In this document: one piece after another, positions 23,901-31,249 of the stretch
Layout: each line of letters begins with the position of its first letter
How positions within the stretch are numbered: the stretch's first letter is position 1
Origin: Parcubacteria bacterium C7867-008
Lineage (GTDB): Bacteria; Patescibacteria; Paceibacteria; UBA9973; UBA2103
Assembly (NCBI GenBank): GCA_001189215.1
Contig: LFCR01000005.1
Location: forward strand, 1 to 32,854
DNA length: 32,854 bases
Direction: 5' to 3'
Program-made: the position numbers and the translations under genes
Notes under the pieces: model-generated
What the model was told of the DNA's origin: nothing
Seen by the model: only the letters and a program-made list of their open reading frames with translations
The model's database searches: none

Positions 23901-25742
23901 TTACCGATCTTTAAAAAGATCTCGTAGAGTTTGCTCCGGTACTTCGTATGGAGACTGTGACGCTACTTCAGCAATTGGTTTCCTTTTTTCAACTGGTTCA
24001 TCACTATCGCGTTCTGGCATTGGTGGTTTAGGACGAGGCTTTGGCATAGGTGTTGGTTCTGCCTGCTCCTTCTTCAAGACATCAGCAAGTGCACCCTTGA
24101 GTGATCCTGATGGTTGTTCGGGTTTCGCTTTCGTTCGTTCGTTACTTGCGGTCTCCGCCATACCTCGAAGTATTGCTTTGAGATCTTCCGTTGATTTAGG
24201 TGCAGGCATTTGTTGTTGCGGACGATCCTGACGTGGTGGTCTGGAGTCTGAAGAATGATTATCATCACGACGTGGTCGATCATCTTGGCTGCGGGTAGGA
24301 CGATCTGAAGATGGTCGTGGACGATCATCGGTACGTGGACGGTCCTCACGAGGTCGATCATTTGAAGGACGTGGAGGATATGCATTCTGTCCTCCTGCAG
24401 GCTTTGCATAGGAACGTTTTGCAGGAGGTTCAGGTGGTCCATTTTCTCCTTCTGTTGAAGCGAGTTCTGCAAAGATTGCCTCTTCAATAGCCGCACGGTG
24501 GTTACCAAACTGGGCTCGAGAGGCTGCAATCACTTCCTTTTTAAGTGATACTGGTGGTGGCTCAATAGATGGAATCGATACTGCAGAAAAGGGCCGTGAA
24601 CCTACTCCATTGATCATGAGAGAAAGATATAACTGGAACTGACCGAGATTAACCAGATCTTCTTTCATAAATTCAGGACTGAATACCGTCTCAAGCACTT
24701 CAGCATCGAATGGTCCAACACGGAACGCAACCGTAGTACCCACGTTACCGAACACTGCAGCTCTCACTTGTTCTTCCATCTGCTCCACATACTGATGTGC
24801 AATGACAAGATTCAAATTATATTTACGTGCCTCAGAGAGAATTTCTGCAAACGTCTCATTAGCAAAGTTTTGGAACTCGTCCACATAGAAATAGAAAGGA
24901 ACACTATTCTTAAGTGCTTCCGGATCAAGCTCTGCACGACTCATGGCACCGAGGAAGATGCGTGTGGTAAGCATAGAACCAAGGAGACGCATGTTGGTAT
25001 CACCCACCAATCCTTTGGAAAGATTGATGAGAAGAATCTTCTTGCTGTCCATCAGTTCACGAATATCAAAAGAAGACTTCTCTTGGCCAATGATGTTACG
25101 AATCAACGGGTTGCTGGTGAACTGACCAATCTTGTTCTGAATTGCTGGTGTTGCCTCCTGGGTATATCGGTCACCGTAATTAGCAAATTCCTTCGTCCAG
25201 AAATCTTTCACCACAGGATCCTTGATGTTATCGATCACCTTCTTACGATATGCCTTATCGGTATACATGCGGTTCACACCAAGGAGCGTTGCACCTGGGT
25301 ACTCAAGAAGTGCGAGGAGTGTGTTGGTGAGAATGTACTCCATACGAGCACTCCAGGCGTCCTGCCAAATCTTCTTGAACGTTGCCATGAGGCCAGATAC
25401 TACGAGGTGGCGTTTGTCGTATCCAACGTCCTCCATGATATTGAACGCGATAGGTTGCTCCATATCGAATGGCGCAAAATACACCACATCCTTCATGCGA
25501 TGCTCTGGAATGTATTCAAGAAGCTTCTCTACCGCACTACCGTGTGGGTCGATGAAAGCCATACCCTCACCATTGCGAATATCTTGAATCGCCATGTTCT
25601 CAAGCAGAGTCGACTTACCCATACCCGTCTTACCGATCACATACATGTGTCGGTTACGGTCTTTGGCTTTAAGCCCAAATGGTACGCGTTTGCCACGCGA
25701 GTCTGTCGCGGCGAAATACGTTACGCGATCCTGATTGTCCAT
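23901..25742 (-). CDS. TraG/VirD4-VirB4-type ATPase with TraM recognition domain and disordered tail
   Basis: From the ATG at 25742 the product is 613 residues. Residues 30-400 form a HerA/FtsK-like ATPase of the conjugative-transfer or type IV secretion class: Walker A VIGKTGMGKST (35-45), Walker B FYFYVDEFQNF (283-293) and the IAHQYVEQ sensor (314-321). There is no N-terminal membrane helix of the VirD4 kind. From about residue 430 the protein becomes low-complexity, rich in Arg, Asp, Pro and Ser with recurring Asp-Arg-Pro units (roughly 455-545), then a more ordered ELK-rich segment and a conserved-looking end, PYEVPEQTLRDLFKDR. A perfect TATAAT lies 6 nt before the ATG. Neighbours include no other conjugation genes, so it may serve in DNA uptake, pilus or another secretion process. 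Confidence 0.82.
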   Translation of the reverse strand: MDNQDRVTYFAATDSRGKRVPFGLKAKDRNRHMYVIGKTGMGKSTLLENMAIQDIRNGEGMAFIDPHGSAVEKLLEYIPEHRMKDVVYFAPFDMEQPIAFNIMEDVGYDKRHLVVSGLMATFKKIWQDAWSARMEYILTNTLLALLEYPGATLLGVNRMYTDKAYRKKVIDNIKDPVVKDFWTKEFANYGDRYTQEATPAIQNKIGQFTSNPLIRNIIGQEKSSFDIRELMDSKKILLINLSKGLVGDTNMRLLGSMLTTRIFLGAMSRAELDPEALKNSVPFYFYVDEFQNFANETFAEILSEARKYNLNLVIAHQYVEQMEEQVRAAVFGNVGTTVAFRVGPFDAEVLETVFSPEFMKEDLVNLGQFQLYLSLMINGVGSRPFSAVSIPSIEPPPVSLKKEVIAASRAQFGNHRAAIEEAIFAELASTEGENGPPEPPAKRSYAKPAGGQNAYPPRPSNDRPREDRPRTDDRPRPSSDRPTRSQDDRPRRDDNHSSDSRPPRQDRPQQQMPAPKSTEDLKAILRGMAETASNERTKAKPEQPSGSLKGALADVLKKEQAEPTPMPKPRPKPPMPERDSDEPVEKRKPIAEVASQSPYEVPEQTLRDLFKDR

Positions 25743-25748
25743 TAATTT

Positions 25749-25754
25749 ATTATA
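25749..25754 (-). promoter_or_regulatory. Perfect -10 of TraG-like gene, leaderless
   Basis: TATAAT on the minus strand ends 6 nt before the ATG at 25742, so the predicted start site is at the start codon. It supports that ATG over the upstream extension of the frame. No strong -35 is visible. Confidence 0.55.
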
Positions 25755-25783
25755 GCGCGTAGTGCTTCGTACGTAACAGGAAA

Positions 25784-25814
25784 GAGCCGCCAAACCAAAT
25801 TGTTTGTGCGGCTC
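25784..25814 (-). terminator. Terminator of the 62-residue small gene
   Basis: A 12-bp stem with a single bulge (arms GAGCCGCCAAAC and GTTTG-T-GCGGCTC) and a 6-nt loop begins 23 bp after the small gene's stop; the minus strand then reads TTTCCTGTT. Its presence argues that the small gene is a genuine transcribed unit. Confidence 0.75.
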
Positions 25815-25837
25815 CCCAGATGTAGTTGTGACTACGT

Positions 25838-26026
25838 TCAGGACTTGTCGTCCGTGCCCGCTCCATCAAAGAGATCCGGCTGAGGGTTGGGATTCTGTCG
25901 CAGATTCTCTCCTCCTTCTGCAATAGGCTCTTCCGATGGGCTACCCTTCGGATAGGGTCTGTACCCATCTTCCCATGGTCTGTTGTCTCCCACTGTCTTG
26001 TACTCCGTACTAGTGTTGCGTCCCAC
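25838..26026 (-). CDS. Small hydrophilic protein, unknown
   Basis: A 62-residue frame from a GTG at 26026. Composition is strongly hydrophilic, rich in Gly, Asn, Asp, Glu and Pro, without hydrophobic core segments, so probably disordered. It is not recognised. Support for being real: it is followed by a clean terminator at 25784-25814, and it fills the gap between the exported protein and the TraG-like gene. Support against: GTG start without clear Shine-Dalgarno or -10. A competing frame runs through the terminator and is rejected. Confidence 0.45.
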   Translation of the reverse strand: MGRNTSTEYKTVGDNRPWEDGYRPYPKGSPSEEPIAEGGENLRQNPNPQPDLFDGAGTDDKS

Positions 26027-26059
26027 AAAACTCTACTCTTTCAGAGTTGAGCAGTCCAG

Positions 26060-27184
26060 CTACTGGAACTGAATGAAGAGTGGTTGTGGCGTGAGCTTAA
26101 GAAGTTCTGCAGGTGTGAGGAGGCGTGTAGAAGGTGGCTTTAAGTCGTTCTTGTAGAAGAGTTTAAATCCTGTGAATTGCACCGGCTTATTTGCAATAAA
26201 TTGTTGGTAGGTGTTGAGCTTCTTTGCGGGGGGGCCCCAACCGTCCATATCCATAAGCACCTGAACTTCAGGTACCGGTTTTATGTTCTCAGTACCAGTA
26301 ACCATATTGTTGGTGAAACGATGTATGACAAGTACCTTCGGTGGAAGATTATTATCCTGCACGAGCTTAGCAAGATGACTGATTGCATAATTAACATCAG
26401 CAGAACTAAATGTGCCAATCACCGTACCGGGTTCCTCTCCACCTTTCATGGAGAACTCGGGATCAATCGCAAGGTGCACGTTTGGCATCATGAGGTACTT
26501 ATCAAGGAGTGGCATTTCAGTCTGGAGCGTACTCAAGCCAACCTGGATATCGAGTATGACGATGCCATCCACCTGCTTTGCAAGTTGTACTGCTTTATCT
26601 ATCTCGGTATCTGGCATACGGAAACGATACTTTCCATCTTTACCAGGACTTCCTTGTGCAGTTATTGCGATGTAATCAATCGCCGGGATGGCTGGAGTTG
26701 ATGGGTCTGCTGCATTCCACTTCGCAACTTCAGCCTTTAGTTTAGGAATCATTACCTCTGGTGGGTATTCACCGAGCACACCCATCTTTGTTGAATAGAA
26801 GTTACCGTAGAACGCGATGATGCGCTTGTACGGAAGAATTGCTCCTTGTTTTGGATAGACCCCAACAGCATTCTTTGCAGGCCACAATTTAACCGTGGTG
26901 GTTGAAGTTGTTGAAGCGTAGTTAGCGTTTGCAATGAGACGCTTATCATAGTCTGCGGTATTGAACTTTGGCGCAACCACTTCTGCCACTTTCTTTGTTA
27001 CGGCATCAAGTTTACCTGGTTTGCCGTCGCGATTATATTCAACCGCAAACACGTCTGAGAATCCGATTATATATACGAGTACAAGAAAGATGCCAGTGCA
27101 CAGCGCGAACCATAGATGTCGTGATTGCTTCGCATCTGAAGCGGCATGCGAAGTACGGGAGGAACGAGGTTTTGGAAACGTCAT
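26060..27184 (-). CDS. Exported TIM-barrel-like protein of unknown function
   Basis: From the ATG at 27184 (374 residues). One membrane-spanning segment, LWFALCTGIFLVLVYIIGF (about 24-42), after a basic N-terminus indicates a signal anchor, so the bulk lies outside the cytoplasm. A Thr/Ser linker (about 90-97) leads to a domain with repeating beta-alpha units: RIIAFYGNFYSTKMGVLGEYP, AIPAIDYIAITAQGSPG, DGIVILDIQVG, NVHLAIDPEFSMKGGEEPGTVIG, KVLVIHRF and VLMDMDGWG. I recall similar proteins in actinobacteria and candidate-phyla genomes, with no assigned activity. The acidic pair in AIDPEF could be catalytic in a glycosidase-like barrel; that is inference. It begins 1 nt after the small membrane-protein stop. 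Confidence 0.7.
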   Translation of the reverse strand: MTFPKPRSSRTSHAASDAKQSRHLWFALCTGIFLVLVYIIGFSDVFAVEYNRDGKPGKLDAVTKKVAEVVAPKFNTADYDKRLIANANYASTTSTTTVKLWPAKNAVGVYPKQGAILPYKRIIAFYGNFYSTKMGVLGEYPPEVMIPKLKAEVAKWNAADPSTPAIPAIDYIAITAQGSPGKDGKYRFRMPDTEIDKAVQLAKQVDGIVILDIQVGLSTLQTEMPLLDKYLMMPNVHLAIDPEFSMKGGEEPGTVIGTFSSADVNYAISHLAKLVQDNNLPPKVLVIHRFTNNMVTGTENIKPVPEVQVLMDMDGWGPPAKKLNTYQQFIANKPVQFTGFKLFYKNDLKPPSTRLLTPAELLKLTPQPLFIQFQ

Positions 27185-27185
27185 A

Positions 27186-27389
27186 CTATGGTTGTGCAAT
27201 CACCTCTTGAGAGGAGACCACACGGACTGCCTGCTGATTTCTCTTACGAACCACATAAGAGATACCGATAAGTGTTACTATCCCACCAAGGATAGGGAGC
27301 ACCCAAACGAGGATAGCGAGAGGAAGGCCAATAAACGGCGAAAAGACCACAAGCAGACCAACGATAATCAAGAGCCGTTCACGAGACAT
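27186..27389 (-). CDS. Small two-helix membrane protein
   Basis: A 67-residue protein with two hydrophobic segments (about 6-22 and 25-46), a short Pro-containing turn between them, and a basic then polar C-terminus (VVRKRNQQ...). Function unknown. It is placed between rsmI and the exported barrel protein. The extended -10 TGATACACT (27396-27404) ends 6 nt before its ATG, and the TG of that element lies in the rsmI stop codon TGA, so it has its own leaderless promoter. Confidence 0.6.
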   Translation of the reverse strand: MSRERLLIIVGLLVVFSPFIGLPLAILVWVLPILGGIVTLIGISYVVRKRNQQAVRVVSSQEVIAQP

Positions 27390-27395
27390 GCCCTT

Positions 27396-27404
27396 AGTGT
27401 ATCA
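27396..27404 (-). promoter_or_regulatory. Extended -10 embedded in rsmI stop codon, leaderless
   Basis: TGATACACT on the minus strand ends 6 nt before the ATG at 27389. The TGA of the extended element is the stop codon of rsmI. No Shine-Dalgarno (AAGGGC precedes the ATG immediately, too close to serve as one). Confidence 0.4.
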
Positions 27405-28085
27405 AGGTGCAATAATCACGACAAATTCTCCTCGAACTTCTTTCTGGTGGGTAGCGAAGTATTCCTTCACTTCTTCGGCAGATCCACGAACCACTGATTC
27501 AAACAGTTTGGTTAGTTCACGAAGTACCACAACAGTTCGTTCCCCACCCAATACAGCCGTTAGCTCATCAAGTGCCTTCTCGATACGGTGCGTTGATTCA
27601 TAGAAAATGATGGTTCTGTCGCTCTCTGCCACCTCTTTCATTAACGTCTGTCGTCCTTTTTTGTGTGGGAGGAAACCAAGGAATACGAACTGGTCTGTGG
27701 GGACTCCAGCAATAGAGAGAGCGGCAGTTACTGCAGATGGACCCGGGATGGCTTCAATGCGAACATCATCACCGAGCTTTGCTCGGACCTCAGCCACAAG
27801 TGCGGTACCGGGGTCTGATATACCAGGGGTGCCAGCATCAGTAACCAGAGCGATATGTTTCCCTTCCCCGAGCATTGTAAGGATACGGGTAGCAGCGAGA
27901 CGACCACTCTGTGCGTGATACACCAGAAGCGGCTTACTTATCTCGTAGCGTGTGAGGAGCTTTGCGGTCACACGAGTGTCCTCACAAGCAATGGCATCCG
28001 CCTGTTTGAGCGTATCGAGAGCACGTAGGGTGATATCCCCTAAATTTCCTATGGGAGTTGCGACGACGGAAAGCGTGCCATTCAT
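27402..28085 (-). CDS. rsmI: 16S rRNA C1402 2'-O-methyltransferase RsmI, short form
   Basis: A 227-residue tetrapyrrole-methylase-fold protein. Motifs: LSVVATPIGNLGDITLRAL (5-23), ACEDTR (about 33-38), VTDAGTPGISDPG (about 78-90), IPGPSAVTAALSIAG and FLGFLPHKKGRR-type QTLMKE. It 2'-O-methylates C1402 in the decoding centre of 16S rRNA. Typical bacterial RsmI is about 280 residues; here the last about 50 residues, the small C-terminal helical domain, are missing, and the frame ends cleanly after FVVIIAP. Its ATG at 28085 has an extended -10 7 nt upstream. Confidence 0.92.
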   Translation of the reverse strand: MNGTLSVVATPIGNLGDITLRALDTLKQADAIACEDTRVTAKLLTRYEISKPLLVYHAQSGRLAATRILTMLGEGKHIALVTDAGTPGISDPGTALVAEVRAKLGDDVRIEAIPGPSAVTAALSIAGVPTDQFVFLGFLPHKKGRQTLMKEVAESDRTIIFYESTHRIEKALDELTAVLGGERTVVVLRELTKLFESVVRGSAEEVKEYFATHQKEVRGEFVVIIAP

Positions 28086-28092
28086 ATATAGG

Positions 28093-28101
28093 ACTGTATC
28101 A
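28093..28101 (-). promoter_or_regulatory. Extended -10 of rsmI, leaderless
   Basis: TGATACAGT on the minus strand (TG-N-TACAGT) ends 7 nt before the ATG at 28085. It lies beside the divergent promoter of the PgeF-like gene. Confidence 0.45.
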
Positions 28102-28114
28102 GTTTCAGTCTAAA

Positions 28115-28143
28115 TTGACGATACCTTCCAAAAATAGTATGGT
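28115..28143 (+). promoter_or_regulatory. Sigma70-type promoter of the PgeF-like gene
   Basis: TTGACG (28115-28120) and TATGGT (28138-28143) with 17-bp spacing, + strand. It predicts a leader of about 27 nt with a purine-rich GGGGGT stretch 8 nt before the ATG at 28177. Confidence 0.6.
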
Positions 28144-28176
28144 GCAGTCTGACATTTTGTTCCTGGGGGTATTCGT

Positions 28177-29067
28177 ATGAACGCACTTGCGCCACTCATG
28201 GCTGCACAAGAGCCTTTACAGGCAAAAGTGGCCTATGATGGGGTGCGCGTTACTGGCGTATGCATCCCACCAAGCCTTGAAGATCTAGCCTACAACGGCC
28301 CGACACACTTCGTGAACGGTAACCCAGACTATGTGGGACGGAGGACGGAGGAACTTAGGGAACACGGTGTGACCACTGCTTTGGCACTGAACGTGACCAA
28401 ATCAACCACACGCATCCTGAACCCCGAACTTCTAACCACTAGCGTGTTGCTGAGTTACGGAATCGAGCTTCGAGCGAATCCATCAGAAGAGGCGGACCTT
28501 CTTCCCATGGACCCCGCTGCCAACACCACGTTCTACATGCGGACAGGTGGTTGCGGCGCACTCATCATGATTGCCGATGGAGTATGTCTGGTGGGACACT
28601 TGTCCCGCTGGAACTGCTTTGATCACGAACTCATCAACAGAAATATTAAGAGCCGTGACCATCAGGGCCTGATACATGCGGGGGTCGCATACTTCGATCA
28701 GCTTGGTATTGATCGTTCGAAGATACAGGTGTACCTCTTCTTCCCGATCAGTGCTGAGTCCTTCTCGCACAGCGCAAACACTAAGGATAGGTCGGCCAGG
28801 CGTTTTGCATTGAAGTTTCGGAAACATATCTATTCGTTGGGATACGGCGAACGGGTGTTGACCCGTAAGAAGGGTAACTTCAGCTTTGAGAAGTATGTCT
28901 CGGAAACCTGCAAGAAACTGGGTCTTCGGCCATCAAAGTGTGTCTGCACACTCCCGAATGAAGGGGAATTTGCAGTTACACGGCACAGTGACCCGCGACT
29001 GGCTAATTCCCGCAACACTGTCCTGATTACCATTAGCTACACACCGAAAAGAGCCCGCAAGGGTTAA
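28177..29067 (+). CDS. Divergent PgeF/YfiH (laccase-domain, multicopper polyphenol oxidase) family protein
   Basis: A 296-residue protein. Family-like landmarks are in the right order: EADLLPMD (105-112) like the ADALVT segment; the Cys-containing GGCGALIMIADG (124-135) like the ADC motif; HLSRWN (141-146) where canonical members have HAGWRG; LGIDRSKIQVYLFFPISAESF (175-195) like the IGPCIG block; and LGLRPSKCVCTLPNEGEFAVTRHSD near the C-terminus. PgeF members act as purine nucleoside phosphorylases/deaminases or oxidoreductases with a Zn or Cu site of His-Cys-His; Cys126 and His141 are kept but Gly-Trp-Arg-Gly is not. G/C at third positions is higher than in neighbours. It has its own promoter and a UUCG-loop terminator. 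Family call by motif reading, moderate. Confidence 0.5.
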   Translation: MNALAPLMAAQEPLQAKVAYDGVRVTGVCIPPSLEDLAYNGPTHFVNGNPDYVGRRTEELREHGVTTALALNVTKSTTRILNPELLTTSVLLSYGIELRANPSEEADLLPMDPAANTTFYMRTGGCGALIMIADGVCLVGHLSRWNCFDHELINRNIKSRDHQGLIHAGVAYFDQLGIDRSKIQVYLFFPISAESFSHSANTKDRSARRFALKFRKHIYSLGYGERVLTRKKGNFSFEKYVSETCKKLGLRPSKCVCTLPNEGEFAVTRHSDPRLANSRNTVLITISYTPKRARKG

Positions 29068-29070
29068 CTG

Positions 29071-29090
29071 GCCGGCCCTTCGGGGTCGGC
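29071..29090 (+). terminator. UUCG-tetraloop terminator of the PgeF-like gene
   Basis: Stem GCCGGCCC and GGGTCGGC around TTCG, with one G-T pair, begins 3 bp after the stop of the PgeF-like gene and is followed by AGTTTCTTTG. The T-run overlaps the extended -10 of the next gene. Confidence 0.8.
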
Positions 29091-29098
29091 AGTTTCTT

Positions 29099-29107
29099 TG
29101 CTACGAT
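29099..29107 (+). promoter_or_regulatory. Extended -10 of Mur-ligase-like gene, leaderless
   Basis: TGCTACGAT (TG-N-TACGAT) ends 8 nt before the ATG at 29116. It starts within the T-run of the preceding terminator, so termination and re-initiation are adjacent. No Shine-Dalgarno. Confidence 0.45.
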
Positions 29108-29115
29108 AGAACCAT

Positions 29116-30543
29116 ATGGAGGAACCTCGTCATGCACACGTTATTGGTCTTTGCGGGGTCGGAATGAGTGGTGTTGCCTTACTACTCAAAGAATCCGGCT
29201 GGAGCGTAACTGGCTCAGATGCTGAGTGTTACGGACCTCCTCGTGAGATCTTAAAGCGTGGTGGTCTAGATTCTGTCCTCACTCTTTCATACAGCCCTTC
29301 CAACATTCCAGATCATGTTGATCTGTTCATGATCGGTCGCAACGCAAAACTCTCTCCAACTGAGAATCCAGAAGTACAAGCGGCACATGAGACCGGCGTA
29401 AAGATACAATCATTCCCTGAAGTACTCGGGGACCTTACAAGAGAGCGTGCAAATGTAGTAGTTGCAGGTAGTTACGGAAAGTCCACCACCACAAGCCTTA
29501 TCGCACATATTCTTCGTCATGCCGGTGTTGATGCAGGATATTTCATTGGTGCAGAACCAGTACCTACAGATGCACTCCCCCTTCCCGCTAAACTAGGTAG
29601 CGCAGAAAACTTTGTACTCGAGGGTGATGAGTATCCAAGTGCACATGATGATGCACGTGCGAAGTTTCTTCACTTACATCCCAAGGATCTCGTACTCACC
29701 TCGGTCGTACATGACCACGTGAATGTGTATCCAACATTCGAGAGCTATCAGGCTCCTTTCCAAGAACTCCTCTCCCTCGTACCAGAAGACGGAATTGTGG
29801 TGACATGTGCAGATGAAGCAGGTGCTCGAGAAATGGCAGAAGCGTCGGGAAAGAAGGTTGTTCTCTACGGTCTCAATGATGGTATCTATCGTGCTACAGA
29901 AATTAGCTATGGAGAACGAACAACATTCTCACTCCTCAAGGATGAACAGGTTCTTGTTCAGATGGAGACTGGTCTACTAGGTCGTCACAACGTCGAGGAT
30001 ATAGTTGCAGCAAGTGCGTATGTACTTGCTCGTAACCTTGTTAGCCCCGAAGCTCTTTCTGCGGCAATTGCTGCATTCCCTGGTGTACGACGTCGTTTAG
30101 ATAACATTGCACCAACTTCAACGGTTCCTGTCTTTGAAGGATTCGGGTCATCCTTTGAGAAAGCTCGCGCTGCAATAGACGCTATTCGTTTACACTTCCC
30201 CACTAGACAGCTTGTAATAATGTTTGAGCCACACACTTTTGGATGGAGGAACCGTGCAAACCTTCCTTGGTATGACTCCGTATTTGAGGGTGCCAGTGTA
30301 GTATTCCTTGCAGCTCCCGCGCTTCAGGGTGCAAACACCCATGATCAGCTTTCCTATGATGAGATTGCAGAGCGTATTCAGGATACTGGCATTCGTGTAG
30401 AGCCATATGAAGATGATTCTGTTGGAACAGTGGTCGGTAAGGTAAGTGATTCAGATGTCGTACTTCTTCTCACCTCAGGAGACTTCGAAGGTACTCTGGA
30501 TTCACTCGCAAAGATGATCGCACTGCGATTCCCTACCAACTAG
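29116..30543 (+). CDS. Mur ligase family protein, MurC/Mpl-like
   Basis: A 475-residue protein resembling UDP-N-acetylmuramate:peptide ligases, nearer to Mpl than to MurC by its EGDEY (169-173) and KFLHLHPKDLVL blocks. The N-terminal domain has a Rossmann GLCGVGMSGVALLL (11-24). The ATP loop is GSYGKSTTT (118-126), keeping Lys122 but with Tyr in place of the usual Asn or His and Ser for Thr. HDHVNVYP (199-206) matches the metal and substrate region, and PGVRRRLD the linker. In the C-terminal domain the His-His-Pro motif of MurC and Mpl (DYGHHPTEI type) is replaced by GFGSSFEKA, while FEPHTFGWRNR is kept. It may be a peptide-recycling or non-canonical amino-acid ligase. It is 1 nt upstream of an ATE-like gene. 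Confidence 0.78.
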   Translation: MEEPRHAHVIGLCGVGMSGVALLLKESGWSVTGSDAECYGPPREILKRGGLDSVLTLSYSPSNIPDHVDLFMIGRNAKLSPTENPEVQAAHETGVKIQSFPEVLGDLTRERANVVVAGSYGKSTTTSLIAHILRHAGVDAGYFIGAEPVPTDALPLPAKLGSAENFVLEGDEYPSAHDDARAKFLHLHPKDLVLTSVVHDHVNVYPTFESYQAPFQELLSLVPEDGIVVTCADEAGAREMAEASGKKVVLYGLNDGIYRATEISYGERTTFSLLKDEQVLVQMETGLLGRHNVEDIVAASAYVLARNLVSPEALSAAIAAFPGVRRRLDNIAPTSTVPVFEGFGSSFEKARAAIDAIRLHFPTRQLVIMFEPHTFGWRNRANLPWYDSVFEGASVVFLAAPALQGANTHDQLSYDEIAERIQDTGIRVEPYEDDSVGTVVGKVSDSDVVLLLTSGDFEGTLDSLAKMIALRFPTN

Positions 30544-30544
30544 C

Positions 30545-31249
30545 ATGCGTCTGCGTTTCGCTGAATTTGGGCACGAATACGATTCATACTCTTTCGGATA
30601 TACGGTTCATGGTGAGCGTGAGGAAAGCGACGCGTTACAGGATATATACGCACAAGGACTGCTTCCGTATTCAGCGGTTGGGATTGATCCCAACTTGTTC
30701 TATATGAGCAGAAGTGTGCGAGTAGCCGTAGCAGCGCATGAACCATCAAGTGAGAATCGTCGTATCCTGCGTAAATTTGATACTCAGTTCACACAGACCT
30801 ACCTAGAAGGTAACGAGCTCCGAACATCTGAATCATTCCGTAGTCTCATGCTCACCTATTTCGCAGAACGGCACGGTGCACAGGTGATGCCCGCTGAGCG
30901 ACTTGAACAGATACTTACTCGGGGCATTCCCCTTCGTGCTGCAGAGTATCGTCATAGTGATACTCCTATTGCATACGTACTTGAGGTTGCTGAGGGCCCG
31001 TTCCTCCACTATTGGTATTCCTGCTATGATCTCTCCCATGCAAACGGATCACTGGGCATGTGGTTGATGTTGGATGCTATACGTCGTGCACAACAAGAAC
31101 AGCGAGACTATGTGTATCTCGGTACTGCGTATGGAGAGAAAGGCCGCTACAAAACAAACATTGCTCCGTTAGAGCATTGGAATGGAAATGAGTGGGACGC
31201 TGATGCGCGCCGTTTGTCTGAGTTGATGAAAAAGGATTCGGGCAGCTAG
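30545..31249 (+). CDS. ATE/Bpt-like (aminoacyl-tRNA-protein transferase fold, GNAT) protein
   Basis: A 234-residue protein. The central SSENRRILRKF (68-78) matches the Ser-x-x-x-Arg-Arg-x-Leu-Arg of arginyl- and leucyl-tRNA-protein transferases, and the C-terminal part, SLGMWLMLDAIRRAQQEQRDYVYLG (169-193) and YKTNIAPLEHWNGNEW (202-217), follows the order of the Ate/Bpt C-terminal domain. The N-terminal Cys cluster seen in ATE enzymes is absent, and the protein is shorter (usual 240-500). Substrate unknown; its start lies 1 nt after the Mur-ligase-like stop, so a role in adding amino acids to a cell-wall precursor is a working idea. Its stop codon overlaps the convergent PrcB-like stop. Confidence 0.6.
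   Translation: MRLRFAEFGHEYDSYSFGYTVHGEREESDALQDIYAQGLLPYSAVGIDPNLFYMSRSVRVAVAAHEPSSENRRILRKFDTQFTQTYLEGNELRTSESFRSLMLTYFAERHGAQVMPAERLEQILTRGIPLRAAEYRHSDTPIAYVLEVAEGPFLHYWYSCYDLSHANGSLGMWLMLDAIRRAQQEQRDYVYLGTAYGEKGRYKTNIAPLEHWNGNEWDADARRLSELMKKDSGS

Noticed and set aside
24768..25745. 325-residue + strand frame opposite the TraG-like gene
   Set aside because: It is antisense to well-conserved ATPase motifs, has biased Cys/His/Leu composition and no start signal; it is a shadow of the real gene's codon pattern.
25743..25793. 17-residue upstream extension of the TraG-like gene
   Set aside because: It runs through the terminator base of the small gene and the perfect TATAAT; the ATG at 25742 lies 6 nt after that -10.
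25750..26028. 92-residue frame overlapping the 62-residue small gene
   Set aside because: It reads through the terminator hairpin 25784-25814 and the promoter of the next gene, and has poorer composition; treated as a shadow.
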